DNA from: Verrucomicrobiaceae bacterium
Lineage (GTDB): Bacteria; Verrucomicrobiota; Verrucomicrobiia; Verrucomicrobiales; DEV007
Reading direction: 5' to 3'
Assembly: GCA_009936795.1 (NCBI GenBank)
Contig: JAACDM010000069.1
Location: 1-38,206 of the forward strand
DNA: 38,206 nucleotides
Under the pieces are notes generated by a model. It was not told the origin of the DNA and searched no databases. It saw only the letters and a list, made by a program, of their open reading frames with translations. Shown here piece by piece: positions 1-8,967 of this stretch (position 1 is its first letter; the number at the start of each line of letters is the position of its first letter). The translations under genes were made by a program, and so were the position numbers.

Positions 1-2
1 AT

Positions 3-560
3 TTGAACCAGCATGATGAGTGGTTTGGCGAGCTGTTTCAAAAAGGGTCCTTTCGCCTCCTCGCTGAGGAACTCTTGCGGGGACCGGTCGTGCCGAAGAA
101 CTTTCAGTATTTCAACAAGCCGCCTGGCGTGGGGATGCCGACACCTCCGCATCAGGATGGTTATTATTTTAAGCTGGCTCCTTGTGAGGCGGTGACAATG
201 TGGCTTGCGTTGGACCATGTGGATAGGGTGAACGGTTGTGTGCGGTATGTGCGAGGCTCTCACGATTTAGGAATGCGTGAACATGGGCGCACGCGAACCT
301 TGGGTTTTAGCCAAGGGATCGTGGATTTCCCGCAAAAGAATGATCGGCTTGCCGAGGTGCCATGTCCGGCTGAGCCAGGGGACCTGCTTGCCCATGATGC
401 GCTGACCATTCATTGGGCGGATGGCAATCGCTCGCAGACGAGGTCTCGTCGTGCACTTGGATTGATCTACTACAGTGAGAGGGCCCAAGAAGACTCGGCT
501 GCCCATGCTGCATACCAGCAGCGACTTGCCGAAGATCTCCGTCGTGAGGGAAAGATTTAG
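3..560 (+). CDS. Phytanoyl-CoA dioxygenase (PhyH) family protein, 5'-truncated by the window edge
   Basis: Non-haem Fe(II)/2-oxoglutarate-dependent oxygenase of the PhyH family, which hydroxylates small organic substrates; the substrate cannot be told from the sequence. The visible part carries the iron-binding HxD in PPHQDGYYF (about residues 48-56 of the visible part). The distal His lies in HDALTIHWADGN, and a downstream Arg-rich stretch (SRRALGLIYY) fits the 2-oxoglutarate-binding Arg. The reading frame is open to the left edge. The TTG at position 3 is only the first possible codon in the window, so the true start probably lies upstream; PhyH proteins are usually 250-300 aa and 185 are visible. 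The gene ends about 57 bp before the sialidase gene on the same strand, so the two could be co-transcribed. Family assignment is secure, the biological role is not. Confidence 0.85.
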   Translation: MNQHDEWFGELFQKGSFRLLAEELLRGPVVPKNFQYFNKPPGVGMPTPPHQDGYYFKLAPCEAVTMWLALDHVDRVNGCVRYVRGSHDLGMREHGRTRTLGFSQGIVDFPQKNDRLAEVPCPAEPGDLLAHDALTIHWADGNRSQTRSRRALGLIYYSERAQEDSAAHAAYQQRLAEDLRREGKI

Positions 561-617
561 ACCGATGAGCGATTTCTGGCTGGCTTTTTCAGGGAATCGT
601 TTGCTAGTTCCATAGGG

Positions 618-1766
618 ATGCGACTATCCCTGATTACAAGTTTTTATCTGCTGGCAGCATTGGCCTTCGCAAATGCTGAACGGGCTGTTGAAGGTGAACT
701 CAAGTCTTTCCTGACCTCGCCTAGTCTTGAAATGCAGCAAGTGTTTCAAGGCGAGCGCTTTCCTAACATCGTCGTCACGATGAAAGGGACGGTATTGGTG
801 ACCTGGGGAAATACTCAAGTCCGTGTGAGTCGCAGCGATGATGGTGGAAAGACTTGGGGAGATGAAATGGTCATCGCTAAACCGGGATTTCAGGGTGGGG
901 GAACAACGGTTGACGAGAAGACGGGGGATATTCTCGTCTTTGTTGAGGAGCAACATCCGCCGGCTCCCCTAGCAGTGTACCGGAGTCAGGATGACGGCAA
1001 GACGTGGGCTGCGGAGAAGCCAGTCGTCCATGTAGATAGTAAAGGGAATGTGCCATCCATGCACATGAATGAGCATGGCCTTACTCTACGGCATGGTGAG
1101 CATGCTGGACGATTGATCCGACCTTCCCGCTTTTATGGGAAGCGCAATCACAAGGATGAATGGCCCAATCATTACACCAATGCGATTTACAGTGATGATC
1201 GAGGGAAGACCTGGCACACGAGCGATCCGTTTCCAGAGAATGGTACGGGGGAGGCGGCGATTGCCGAGTTGTCTGACGGTCGGCTCTACTATAATTCGCG
1301 GGTGCACTGGCAAGAACGCCCAAAGAACACGAGACGTCGTCACGCTTTTAGTGAGGACGGCGGCAAGACGTGGAAGGACTGGCAGGTTGTCGAGGTGCTC
1401 CCTGATGGGCACCAACACCGTTCCTACGGTTGCATGGGTGGGTTGGTGCGTTTGCCAGTAAAGGGGCAGGATGTGCTAATCTTTAGTAACGTTGACACGA
1501 AGAACGCTAAGCGCGAGCGCGGGACGGTCTGGGCGAGTTTCGATGGCGGGAGGACCTGGCCGTTAAAACGTCTCGTTTTTGAAGGTGCCCACGGTTACTC
1601 TTCCTTGAATGCTGGCCGGCCTGGGACGCCCAGCGAAGGGTGGATTTACCTCAACTTTGAAGGGGGGCCCAAGGGAGGTTCAACGGTGGCGCGTGTTAAT
1701 TTGGCTTGGCTTCTTGGGGGGGAATCCACGGGTGATGGCAATGTGCCTAGCGCTCTTGCTAAATGA
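618..1766 (+). CDS. Secreted sialidase-family (BNR/Asp-box) protein
   Basis: Predicted exported six-bladed beta-propeller of the sialidase/neuraminidase superfamily. Residues 1-20 form a Sec signal peptide (hydrophobic core FYLLAALAFANA). Five Asp-box motifs of the S-x-D-x-G-x-T-W type are visible at about residues 71-80, 122-130, 191-199, 244-252 and 307-314. An RFPN stretch near residue 47 matches the FRIP-like motif of the first arginine of the sialidase triad. Further Arg residues (GRLIRPSRF, NSRV) and a late Tyr (GYSSLNAG) suit the catalytic pocket. At 382 aa it has the length of a single catalytic domain. Its stop codon overlaps the start of the next gene (ATGA). It could be an exo-sialidase, or one of the many sialidase-like propellers acting on other sugars, which these bacteria carry in number. 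Confidence 0.85.
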   Translation: MRLSLITSFYLLAALAFANAERAVEGELKSFLTSPSLEMQQVFQGERFPNIVVTMKGTVLVTWGNTQVRVSRSDDGGKTWGDEMVIAKPGFQGGGTTVDEKTGDILVFVEEQHPPAPLAVYRSQDDGKTWAAEKPVVHVDSKGNVPSMHMNEHGLTLRHGEHAGRLIRPSRFYGKRNHKDEWPNHYTNAIYSDDRGKTWHTSDPFPENGTGEAAIAELSDGRLYYNSRVHWQERPKNTRRRHAFSEDGGKTWKDWQVVEVLPDGHQHRSYGCMGGLVRLPVKGQDVLIFSNVDTKNAKRERGTVWASFDGGRTWPLKRLVFEGAHGYSSLNAGRPGTPSEGWIYLNFEGGPKGGSTVARVNLAWLLGGESTGDGNVPSALAK

Positions 1767-2362
1767 GCGACGACTTCGATTGGGAAGCGCGCTACCGTGA
1801 AGACACGGCAGGTTGGGATTTCGGGGAAGTTGTTCCCGCCCTTGAAGATTGGTTAGTTGATCAACCGCCAGTGACTGGCGAGGTGGTAGTGCCTGGATGT
1901 GGGCGGGGGCATGAGGCCGCTGCTGTTGCCAATAAATGGCCTGAAGCGGTCGTGGTTGGTGTCGATCTGTCAGAGACAGCTGTTCGCGAAGCGCAAGAGG
2001 GTTATATTTTTCCTAACCTGCGGTATGATACAGGCGACTTCTTTGCCGCGAGCGGCAAAGATGATTTGGTGGCGATCATTGAGCACACCTGCTTCTGTGC
2101 CATACCTCCGGAACTCCGCCCGGTCTACCGCGATACAGCGGCAAGGCGATTGCGGGCCGGAGGCCTTTTGATTGCTGTGTTTTATCTCCATCCTGAAGAG
2201 ACGGAGGGCGATCCGGACGATGGTCCTCCGTGGGGGTGCTCGGTGCCTGAACTGAATGGCTTGTTTGATGAGCTGTTTGAAACGTTGGTCTCGCAAGTTC
2301 CTGCAAGAGCGTTTGAGGGACGAAAGAATCGCGAACTCTTCCGAGTCTTGAGAAGGCGATAG
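1763..2362 (+). CDS. TPMT-like class I SAM-dependent methyltransferase
   Basis: Small cytosolic methyltransferase resembling the thiopurine/thiol S-methyltransferase (TPMT) family. The N-terminal WEARYREDTAGWDFGE is the typical TPMT-family opening, and SAM motif I reads VPGCGRGHEAA (about residues 43-53). It is followed by the acidic residue of motif II in VVGVDLSETAV. At 199 aa it has the usual family length. It starts inside the stop codon of the sialidase gene (ATGA overlap at 1763-1766), so translational coupling is likely. In other bacteria such enzymes methylate thiols, selenium/tellurium compounds or halides; nothing here decides which. Confidence 0.85.
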   Translation: MSDDFDWEARYREDTAGWDFGEVVPALEDWLVDQPPVTGEVVVPGCGRGHEAAAVANKWPEAVVVGVDLSETAVREAQEGYIFPNLRYDTGDFFAASGKDDLVAIIEHTCFCAIPPELRPVYRDTAARRLRAGGLLIAVFYLHPEETEGDPDDGPPWGCSVPELNGLFDELFETLVSQVPARAFEGRKNRELFRVLRRR

Positions 2363-2438
2363 CTTCGAGAGACACTTTCATAAGCGCAAATGGCCCCGAA
2401 CTCCATTGGAATTCGAGGCCTTTGTTAGCGTGAAATGT

Positions 2439-2897
2439 CTATTCTTGGGACTTCTTGCCCTTCTTTCCTCTCCTGGGCTTCTTGCCGTTGCCTTCCTTAC
2501 CTCTGCCCTGGCGCTTGTGCATCGCTGCTGCGGCTTTGGTTAGTTCTTGGTCCGAGAGTTTGTCGTTGTTGTCCGCATCAAAACGCGCCTTGATGCGCTT
2601 AGCGAGTTTCTCGTCGGAGGCGACGCGTTTCTTGAGTGCAGCGAGGCGTTCTCCTTTGGAGATCTTGCCATCGCCGTCGGTGTCGAGGGAGGCGCGACGC
2701 TTCTTGGCTCCGGCCTGAGCTTTCGCTTTCTCATCTGCTGAAAGCTTGCCGTCGTTATTGGAATCAAGTTTCTTGAGCATTTCTTTTCTAGCCTTGCCGC
2801 GCTCGCCTCTGGGGCCCTTGCGTTTCTCGTCTTGGGCCATGAGGCCGCTGGTGAGGATACTGCTGAGGGTGATGATGGTAATGATGTGTCGTTTCAT
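2439..2897 (-). CDS. Secreted EF-hand calcium-binding protein
   Basis: Exported, strongly basic 152-aa protein with three EF-hand loops. A signal peptide covers about residues 1-21 (IITLSSILTSGLMAQ). The 12-residue calcium loops begin at D45 (DSNNDGKLSADE), D72 (DTDGDGKISKGE) and D107 (DADNNDKLSDQE), each ending in the bidentate Glu. In the third loop the usual Gly at position 6 is replaced (DADNND), so it may bind calcium less well. The tail after residue 125 is rich in Lys, Arg and Gly. Proteins of this type are common in Verrucomicrobiota and Planctomycetes; their exact function is unknown. It is transcribed away from the thioredoxin-like gene on the other strand. Confidence 0.85.
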   Translation of the reverse strand: MKRHIITIITLSSILTSGLMAQDEKRKGPRGERGKARKEMLKKLDSNNDGKLSADEKAKAQAGAKKRRASLDTDGDGKISKGERLAALKKRVASDEKLAKRIKARFDADNNDKLSDQELTKAAAAMHKRQGRGKEGNGKKPRRGKKGKKSQE

Positions 2898-2983
2898 GTA
2901 GTGTGGTTGATTGAGTTCATTGGGGGTCTTTCTTTGACCTATGAGAAGAAACCACGCCTAGATGACGCGAAAATGGCCCTTTG

Positions 2984-2999
2984 ATGACAACGGTGTCAT
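2984..2999. promoter_or_regulatory. Short perfect palindrome in a divergent intergenic region
   Basis: ATGACA-ACGG-TGTCAT is a perfect 6-bp inverted repeat with a 4-nt centre. It lies about 53 bp upstream of the start at 3052 and about 87 bp upstream of the EF-hand gene start at 2897. It could be an operator or a chance hairpin; no promoter elements were convincingly paired with it. The rest of the 154-bp intergenic region shows nothing I can name. Confidence 0.25.
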
Positions 3000-3051
3000 T
3001 CATCGAACCGCTAAGCTTGCCGCTCTTGATGGATGGGTGTAGAGATAGCCC

Positions 3052-4104
3052 ATGCGTTTCTGGAACGATTTTCTTCCCTTGATTGCTGCCGGTTTACTCG
3101 GGATCAGCGCGGGAACCTCGTCTGCTCAGATTGATACTACGCTGTTTGGAGAGGATCTTGGCCCTGCGATTCCCGATAGTCTCGAAACGGGTGAGGACTG
3201 GATGGTGATCGAGGACGCTCCCGAGGCTTTAACGGGCTCAACTCCCTTACCTCAGCCGCCGCCTTCGCCCACACCGGGCGAGTCGATCCCCGGTAGTCCA
3301 TCGGTTGAGGAAAGTTCTGTTCCAGAGGCCAAGCCGGAACAGCCAAAGGCAAAGCGGTCCTGGCTACCGTGGAAGACGAAGCGCATGCGCAGGGAAGAGG
3401 CTGAGTCGCGGCTTGAAGCAGAGAGAGCGAAGTATGGTCCTCGGATGTCTGGTGTGAAGGCTCGGAGTTCTCAAGGTGGTGGGGGTTTTGACAGTGGCCT
3501 GATGGAGAGTGAATTACGTCGTTGGAAGCGTGATCCACGGAAGGCCATGACCCAGGCTCGAGCTGAGCGAAAGATGCTCCTGCTCTGGATCACCGACTCC
3601 GTTCGCAGTGGAAGTTCCAAGCCGATGGCCACGGAGGTCTTTCGGCATGGCAAGTTTCTTCGATTGATGAAGGACTATATGGTCCTGACAAAGCTCGATT
3701 TCGCGGATCCCGACATTGCGTCACACAAGTATACCAAGTATCTGAAAGATAAGCTGAAGGTCATGGGCTATCCAGTTCTCGTTCTCTTCTCGCCGGATTC
3801 AGAGGAGCTCTGGCGGCACGTAGGCTATCGATCAGGACGATTCCCAGAGATCATTGACCAGTTGGGCTACCAGGCGGAGGTCTTTGTGCGGAAAGAGAAT
3901 CATCGCCATGAGAAGTTGGCCAACTCTGGTTACCGGCAATGGATCAACTACAAAAAAGAGCCCATCTTTGCCAAGGCAATGGCGGTGTCCCGGAAAGAGA
4001 AGACGGTTGTGTTATTGGATGAAGCGGGGAAGAGATACTCGTATCCGGTGGTCAAGCTTTCCAAGGAGGATCGCGATTGGCTAGCGGAGAATTTTCTTCG
4101 CTAG
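3052..4104 (+). CDS. Secreted thioredoxin-like protein without CxxC, with C-terminal SHD1-like domain
   Basis: Exported 350-aa protein. Residues 1-25 are a signal peptide (LIAAGLLGISAGTSSAQ). A Pro/Glu-rich spacer runs from about 60 to 100, then a basic, charged segment (100-130). Residues 155-280 resemble a thioredoxin fold: RKMLLLWIT, then the helix ending in MATEVF, and the cis-Pro segment VMGYPVLVLF (P241). Where thiol enzymes carry WCxxC, this protein has TDSVRSGSSK (181-190), with no cysteine, so it cannot be a thiol-disulfide oxidoreductase. The last about 55 residues (RQWINYKKEPIFAKAM to LSKEDRDWL) match the SHD1-like domain frequent in PVC secreted proteins. Role unknown; a binding function is likelier than catalysis. 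The next gene begins 10 bp downstream. Confidence 0.75.
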   Translation: MRFWNDFLPLIAAGLLGISAGTSSAQIDTTLFGEDLGPAIPDSLETGEDWMVIEDAPEALTGSTPLPQPPPSPTPGESIPGSPSVEESSVPEAKPEQPKAKRSWLPWKTKRMRREEAESRLEAERAKYGPRMSGVKARSSQGGGGFDSGLMESELRRWKRDPRKAMTQARAERKMLLLWITDSVRSGSSKPMATEVFRHGKFLRLMKDYMVLTKLDFADPDIASHKYTKYLKDKLKVMGYPVLVLFSPDSEELWRHVGYRSGRFPEIIDQLGYQAEVFVRKENHRHEKLANSGYRQWINYKKEPIFAKAMAVSRKEKTVVLLDEAGKRYSYPVVKLSKEDRDWLAENFLR

Positions 4105-4114
4105 CATTTCGTTC

Positions 4115-5275
4115 ATGGCATCAACCGACTTCGACAAGGCACCGAACCGGCGTGGAACCGGCTCATTAAAGTGGGATATCTTCGATCAGGGGGGGACCCT
4201 TCCTTTCTGGGTCGCCGACATGGATTTCGAGTCGCCGCCGGAGGTGATTGAGGCGCTACAGGCGCGGGTGGCGCACGGTGTGTTTGGGTATGCCTATGCG
4301 ACCCAAGGGGAGAAAGATGCCGTTCTGGAGTATCTCTATCGAGTCCACGGCATCCAGGCACCTGGGGCTTGGATGGTCTGGTTGGCGGGGATGGTGCCCG
4401 CGCTTAGTGTTGCGGCTGCGGTGGCGCGGGAGCGCGGGGCGTTGTCGTCGCTCTGCACGACGCCAGTTTATCCGCCTTTCCTTAAATCTCCTGGTGATGC
4501 TGGTTTAGAGTCGTTGTCGGTGTCTCTTTGCCAGGATATGAATGGGCGTTGGACGTTTGACCGTGATGCTTTGGAGAACACTGTGCGTCCAGATACAGGT
4601 CTGTTTATCTTGTGCAACCCGCACAATCCGGTGGGTACGGTCTTCACGCGGGATGAGCTTGAATGGTTAGGCAATTTCTGTGAGCGGCATGACCTATTGC
4701 TCTGCTCTGATGAAATTCATTGCGATCTTATCCTTGATGAAGAGAAGACGCCGCATGTGTCTGCGCTCCATCTTTCGGAGTCGCTTCAGGAGCGAACGAT
4801 TGTGTTGATGGCAGCGAGTAAGACATACAATATTGCTGGGATTGGTTGCGCCTATGCCCTGATTCCTGATGGAAAGCTGCGCACTGCTTATCGCAAGGCA
4901 TCGGGCGGCTGGGTGCCACCGGTGAGTGTCTTTGGCTATCCGGCGACCGAAGCGGCCTACAGACACGGCGAGCCTTGGAGGCAAGATCTTATCGAGTATT
5001 TGCGGGGGAATCACCGGTTACTGGGTGAGTATTTGCAAGAGCATCATTCTGAGATCAACTTGACTCCTGCTCAGGCGACTTATCTGGCTTGGCTGGATAT
5101 GCGTCCGCTAGACATCGAGAAGCCTCGGCTGTTCTTTCAAGAACATGGGTTGACCTTTTCGGATGGGGGTGACTTTGGTGCGCCCGGTTATCTCCGATGG
5201 AATCTTGGCTGCACACGCGCGGTCTTGACGGAAGGATTTGAGCGATTCACGTCAGCGATCCGCTCGATTTCATGA
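4115..5275 (+). CDS. MalY/PatB-type PLP-dependent C-S lyase or aminotransferase
   Basis: Fold-type I PLP enzyme of the MalY/PatB group, which cleaves cystathionine or cysteine conjugates to pyruvate, ammonia and a thiol. Typical signatures are all present: the N-terminal FDKAPNRRGTGSLKWD, LPFWVADMDFESPPEV (about 29-44), the aromatic GVFGYAYA, the NPHNPVG turn (168-174), the PLP pyridine-binding Asp in CSDEIHCDL (D199), and the Schiff-base Lys in MAASKTYNIAGIG (K236). At 386 aa it has full length. It begins 10 bp after the thioredoxin-like gene and is followed after 37 bp by another PLP enzyme gene. Substrate not determinable; family call is firm. Confidence 0.9.
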   Translation: MASTDFDKAPNRRGTGSLKWDIFDQGGTLPFWVADMDFESPPEVIEALQARVAHGVFGYAYATQGEKDAVLEYLYRVHGIQAPGAWMVWLAGMVPALSVAAAVARERGALSSLCTTPVYPPFLKSPGDAGLESLSVSLCQDMNGRWTFDRDALENTVRPDTGLFILCNPHNPVGTVFTRDELEWLGNFCERHDLLLCSDEIHCDLILDEEKTPHVSALHLSESLQERTIVLMAASKTYNIAGIGCAYALIPDGKLRTAYRKASGGWVPPVSVFGYPATEAAYRHGEPWRQDLIEYLRGNHRLLGEYLQEHHSEINLTPAQATYLAWLDMRPLDIEKPRLFFQEHGLTFSDGGDFGAPGYLRWNLGCTRAVLTEGFERFTSAIRSIS

Positions 5276-5312
5276 TGCGGTTTGCTGGAGTTTGTGATTA
5301 GGAATGTAGACC

Positions 5313-6512
5313 ATGCCTGCACCCTCTCTCGATTGGAGCCAACACCTCGCCAAACACAGTCAGGGACTTAAGCGGAGTGCTGTCCGCGAGATTCTCAAGG
5401 TGGCGGTCCGTCCTGAGGTGATTTCGTTTGCTGGTGGGTTGCCAGCTCCGGAGTGCTTTCCGAGTGAACTCATCGCTTCCGCGTCGGCGCGCTTGCTGGG
5501 TAAGGATGAGTGTCGCAGCTGTCTACAGTATGGTGAGTCCGAAGGATTGGCTGAGTTACGAGAGCATCTCGGGAATTCAGTTTCACGTCCGGTCGAAGAT
5601 GTACTCATTACTTCAGGTGCACAGCAAGGCTTGGATTTACTAGGACGTGTCTTGTTAGATTCGGGTGATGTTATTGCTGTGGAGAATCCTACCTATCTTG
5701 GTGCACTGGGAGCTTGGCGTCCGCAAGGAGTGCGCTTTGCGCCTGTAGTGATCGACGGCGATGGTCTCGTCGTGGACGCGTTAGAGAAGATTCTAGAAAC
5801 GGAACGCCCAAAGTTTCTCTATACGATGCCCAACTTTCACAATCCGGCCGGGGCCGTGCTGTCGTTGGAACGTCGCGAAAGGCTGATCAGTCTAGCGGAG
5901 AAACACGCCTTGCTGATCCTCGAGGATGATCCCTATGGCGACTTACGCTACGATGGCGAGCCCTTGCCGAGTCTTCTGAGCCTAGCTACGGATCGAGGCC
6001 TGGCGGATAGGGTCGTGCATTTGCGCTCCTTCTCGCAGGTGGTTGCTCCAGGGTTCAGGGTGGGCTGGCTCACAGCTCCGCCCGCGTTGCACGATGCGCT
6101 AGTGAAGATGAAGCAGGCGACTGATTTCCACCCGAATATGCTTGGTCAGCGAATCATGCTAGAGGTGGTCCGCGACGACTCCTTTCCAGCTCATCTAACC
6201 CATTTGCGAAAAATCTATGGGGCGCGTCGAGACGCGATGGACGACGCTGTGGGGAGGCATTTCCCCGGAGGTACCACCTGGACGACACCGCAAGGCGGTA
6301 TGTTTCTCATGGCGCAATTACCCCATGGAATCGATGCGGCTGCAAGTTTGCCTGCTGCTCTCGAAGCCAACGTGGCGTATGTGACGATCGATAACTTCAC
6401 CGTGGACGGCACGGGACAAGATACGGTGCGCTTGAATTTCAGCAATGCCTCGCTGGAGCGCATCGAAGAGGGCATTGCTCGCCTTGGAGAGTTGGTTCGC
6501 TCACTGCCGTAG
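5313..6512 (+). CDS. LysN/MocR-type aminotransferase homologue lacking the PLP lysine
   Basis: Fold-type I aminotransferase domain like 2-aminoadipate/KAT2-type enzymes, without a GntR DNA-binding part. Recognisable elements are ISFAGGLPAPECFP (37-50), LQYGESEGLAELREHL (71-86), SGAQQGLDLL (101-110), NPTYLGAL, PNFHNPAG (173-180) and the PLP-binding Asp region LEDDPYGDLRYDGE (203-216). The segment that normally reads S-F-S-K before APGxRxGW reads SFSQVVAPGFRVGW, so the Schiff-base lysine is Gln at residue 242 (codon CAG, 6036-6038). The substrate-carboxylate Arg (R375 region, VRLNFSNAS) is kept. Length (399 aa) and frame are otherwise intact. Without the lysine, transamination should be abolished or very slow. 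It may be a pseudoenzyme, or the change may be a recent mutation or sequence error (AAG to CAG is one base). Confidence 0.85.
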   Translation: MPAPSLDWSQHLAKHSQGLKRSAVREILKVAVRPEVISFAGGLPAPECFPSELIASASARLLGKDECRSCLQYGESEGLAELREHLGNSVSRPVEDVLITSGAQQGLDLLGRVLLDSGDVIAVENPTYLGALGAWRPQGVRFAPVVIDGDGLVVDALEKILETERPKFLYTMPNFHNPAGAVLSLERRERLISLAEKHALLILEDDPYGDLRYDGEPLPSLLSLATDRGLADRVVHLRSFSQVVAPGFRVGWLTAPPALHDALVKMKQATDFHPNMLGQRIMLEVVRDDSFPAHLTHLRKIYGARRDAMDDAVGRHFPGGTTWTTPQGGMFLMAQLPHGIDAAASLPAALEANVAYVTIDNFTVDGTGQDTVRLNFSNASLERIEEGIARLGELVRSLP

Positions 6513-6577
6513 CTAGAGTGGCACTTCGAATAAATGGACTTTCCTTAGTTTGATGGTCCTGATTTAACCTTTGGCAG

Positions 6578-8053
6578 ATGACAACACTTCAGAACTACAT
6601 CCACGGAGAATGGCGGGACAGCGTTTGTGCCGATCAATTGGCTGTCGAGAACCCGGCGACGTTGGAGGTGTTGGCGCAAGTTCCCATGGGAGCGGCCACC
6701 GCGACTGATGTGGACGTGGCGGTGGCAGCATCGGTGGAGGCGCAGCAGGAATGGCGAGATACACCAGTGATCGAGCGCGTGCAGCCTCTCTATAAGCTGA
6801 AGCAACTTCTTGAGGAGCATCGCGAAGATATTGCCAAGACGATCACACAAGAATGTGGGAAGACCTTGGGCGAAGCTCGTGGTGAGATGCAGCGTGCGAT
6901 TGAAAATGTTGAAATGGCTTGCGGCACTCCTGCGCTGATGCAGAGCGAGTTTAGTGAGAACATTGCGCGTGGGATCGATGAGTTCATGATCCGTCAGCCG
7001 ATTGGTGTGGGGTGTTGTATTGCGCCTTTTAATTTTCCAGGCATGATCACGTTCTGGTTTCTGCCCTACGCGATTGCCTGTGGGAATGGGTTCATCGTGA
7101 AGCCGTCGGAGAAAGTGCCATTGACCATGATGAAGGTCTTTGCGTTGCTTGACCAGATTGGATTGCCGAAGGGGCTCGTGAACATGGTTCACGGAGGCAA
7201 GGAGTCTGTCGATGCCTTGTTAGCGCATCCTGATATCAAGAGCGTGAGCTTTGTGGGGAGTTCTCAAGTCGCCCGTTACATCTACGCTAAGGCTTCGGAG
7301 CACGGAAAGCGAGTTCAGGCCCAGGGAGGAGCGAAGAACCCCATCATCATCCTGCCAGACGCTGATTTGGAAATGGCGGCAAAGATCGTTGGTGACAGTG
7401 TTTATGGCTGTGCGGGACAACGCTGTTTGGCAGCTTCTAATATCGTTACGGTGGGTGATGAGAAGGGGGAAGTGCGCGATGCAATTGTCTCCTGCGCTGA
7501 AGCCAAAGTGACGGGCTATGGCTTGGACGAGGGTGCGGACATGGGGCCGGTGATTTCAGCGGAGAGCAAGAGTCGCGTGGAGGGGCTCATCGACCAAGGC
7601 GTGAAAGAAGGTGCCAAGCCGGTCATCGACGGCCGTGGCGTGTCGGTTTCTGGCTACGAGAAAGGGCATTTTATCGCGCCGACGGTCCTGGAAGACGTTC
7701 CGATCGATGGTGAACTGGTGAAGACCGAGATCTTTGGGCCTGTGATGAGCCTGATTCATATGAAAACGATCGACGAAGCGATCGATTTCATTAATCGCGG
7801 TAACTATGGCAACATGGCTTGTCTTTTCACGAGCAGTGGCGCGCATGCTAGGGCGTTTCGCTACCGTGCCGACGCGGGGGATATTGGTATCAATATCGGG
7901 GTGGCCGCACCCATGGCTCAGTTTCCGTTCAGCGGTTGGAAGGAAAGCTTCTTTGGAGACCTGCATGGGCAGGGGAGGCATGCGATTGAGTTCTTCACTC
8001 AGACTAAGGTTGTGGTGGAGCGTTGGCCGAAAGAGTGGAGTCGCAAGTTCTAA
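6578..8053 (+). CDS. mmsA/iolA: Methylmalonate-semialdehyde dehydrogenase (CoA-acylating)
   Basis: Cytosolic NAD- and CoA-dependent aldehyde dehydrogenase. In inositol catabolism it converts malonate semialdehyde to acetyl-CoA and CO2; in valine catabolism it converts methylmalonate semialdehyde to propionyl-CoA. Signatures: N-terminal NYIHGEW, the NAD-binding [15 protein letters not shown] (151-165) and [12 protein letters not shown], and the catalytic Cys in [11 protein letters not shown] (C283). QGGAKNP replaces the usual Glu general-base region, as is characteristic of this CoA-acylating branch. [10 protein letters not shown] carries the conserved helix of the family. At 491 aa it is full length. 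It lies just before iolE and iolG on the same strand, so the inositol role (IolA) is the best reading. Confidence 0.92.
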   Translation: MTTLQNYIHGEWRDSVCADQLAVENPATLEVLAQVPMGAATATDVDVAVAASVEAQQEWRDTPVIERVQPLYKLKQLLEEHREDIAKTITQECGKTLGEARGEMQRAIENVEMACGTPALMQSEFSENIARGIDEFMIRQPIGVGCCIAPFNFPGMITFWFLPYAIACGNGFIVKPSEKVPLTMMKVFALLDQIGLPKGLVNMVHGGKESVDALLAHPDIKSVSFVGSSQVARYIYAKASEHGKRVQAQGGAKNPIIILPDADLEMAAKIVGDSVYGCAGQRCLAASNIVTVGDEKGEVRDAIVSCAEAKVTGYGLDEGADMGPVISAESKSRVEGLIDQGVKEGAKPVIDGRGVSVSGYEKGHFIAPTVLEDVPIDGELVKTEIFGPVMSLIHMKTIDEAIDFINRGNYGNMACLFTSSGAHARAFRYRADAGDIGINIGVAAPMAQFPFSGWKESFFGDLHGQGRHAIEFFTQTKVVVERWPKEWSRKF

Positions 8054-8067
8054 ACAGTTCGTTGTCC

Positions 8068-8967
8068 ATGATTCAAATAGCGAATGCGCCATGTTCTTGG
8101 GGGGTATTGGAATTCGACCTCCAAGGAGAAGCGGCAGGTTGTGCGCAGGTTCTGGATGAGATCCGTGCAACAGGCTATGCTGGCACGGAGCTGGGAGACT
8201 GGGGATTCATGCCGACTGAACCAGCGAAGCTTGCTGCGGAGCTAGGCAAGAGAGAACTCGCTTTGTTAGGTGCGTTTGTCCCCGTGCGTTGGGCGGAGCC
8301 TAGCATGCATGCGGAAGCGCTGGAGATTGCTGTGAAGACGGCTTCTCTGATGCGGGACGCTGGGTTTGCTGATGCGTTTATTGTCCTTGCTGATGACAAT
8401 GGGACGGACCGTGTGCGGTCAGCCGAAGCAGGACGGGTGCTGTCCGAGCAAGGCTGGACAAGTGCGGAGTGGAAAGCTGCTGGGAAGGCAATCAATCACT
8501 TTGCTGGGCAGATTCGAGAAGAAACGGGTTTGCGATCCGCGTTTCACCATCATGCGGGAGGTTATGTCGAAACGCCTCGTGAGGTTCAGTGCCTATTAGA
8601 CGAGACGGATCCTGATCTCGTTGGACTTGTGCTCGATACTGGCCACTACGCGTTTGGCGGTGGCGATGCCTTAGATGTTCTGAAAAAGGTGCCGGATCGG
8701 ATCTGGCATGTTCACTTTAAAGACTTTCATGCAGGCATCGCCGAGCGTGGTCGTGTAGAGAGCTGGGACTACCTACGATCAGTCCAAGAAGGCGTCTTCT
8801 GCAAGCTTGGAGCAGGGCAGGTGGATTTCCGTGCCTTTGCAGATGAGTTACGGGATCAGAACTATGATGGATGGATTGTCGTGGAGCAGGATGTGCTGCC
8901 GGGCATGGGCGATCCTAAGGCATGTGCCCAACACAATCGAGACTATTTGAAAGGACTATCACTATGA
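8068..8967 (+). CDS. iolE: Inosose dehydratase-like sugar isomerase/epimerase (IolE family)
   Basis: TIM-barrel protein of the xylose-isomerase-like family, closest in signature to 2-keto-myo-inositol dehydratase, the second step of inositol catabolism. The start MIQIANAPCSWG at 8068 is chosen because family members begin in exactly this way; an in-frame ATG at 8023 would overlap mmsA by 31 bp and add an unrelated leader. Metal and active-site candidates are Glu in TELGDW, His in FHHHAGGYVE, Asp/His in LVLDTGHYAFGG, His in WHVHFKDFH and Glu in VVEQDVLPG. At 299 aa it has typical length. The stop overlaps the start of the next gene (ATGA at 8964-8967), which points to translational coupling with iolG. 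Confidence 0.85.
   Translation: MIQIANAPCSWGVLEFDLQGEAAGCAQVLDEIRATGYAGTELGDWGFMPTEPAKLAAELGKRELALLGAFVPVRWAEPSMHAEALEIAVKTASLMRDAGFADAFIVLADDNGTDRVRSAEAGRVLSEQGWTSAEWKAAGKAINHFAGQIREETGLRSAFHHHAGGYVETPREVQCLLDETDPDLVGLVLDTGHYAFGGGDALDVLKKVPDRIWHVHFKDFHAGIAERGRVESWDYLRSVQEGVFCKLGAGQVDFRAFADELRDQNYDGWIVVEQDVLPGMGDPKACAQHNRDYLKGLSL

Noticed and set aside
1086-1418. Long antisense frames over the sialidase gene and similar overlaps elsewhere
   Set aside because: They are complementary-strand shadows of well-supported genes with no domain signatures.
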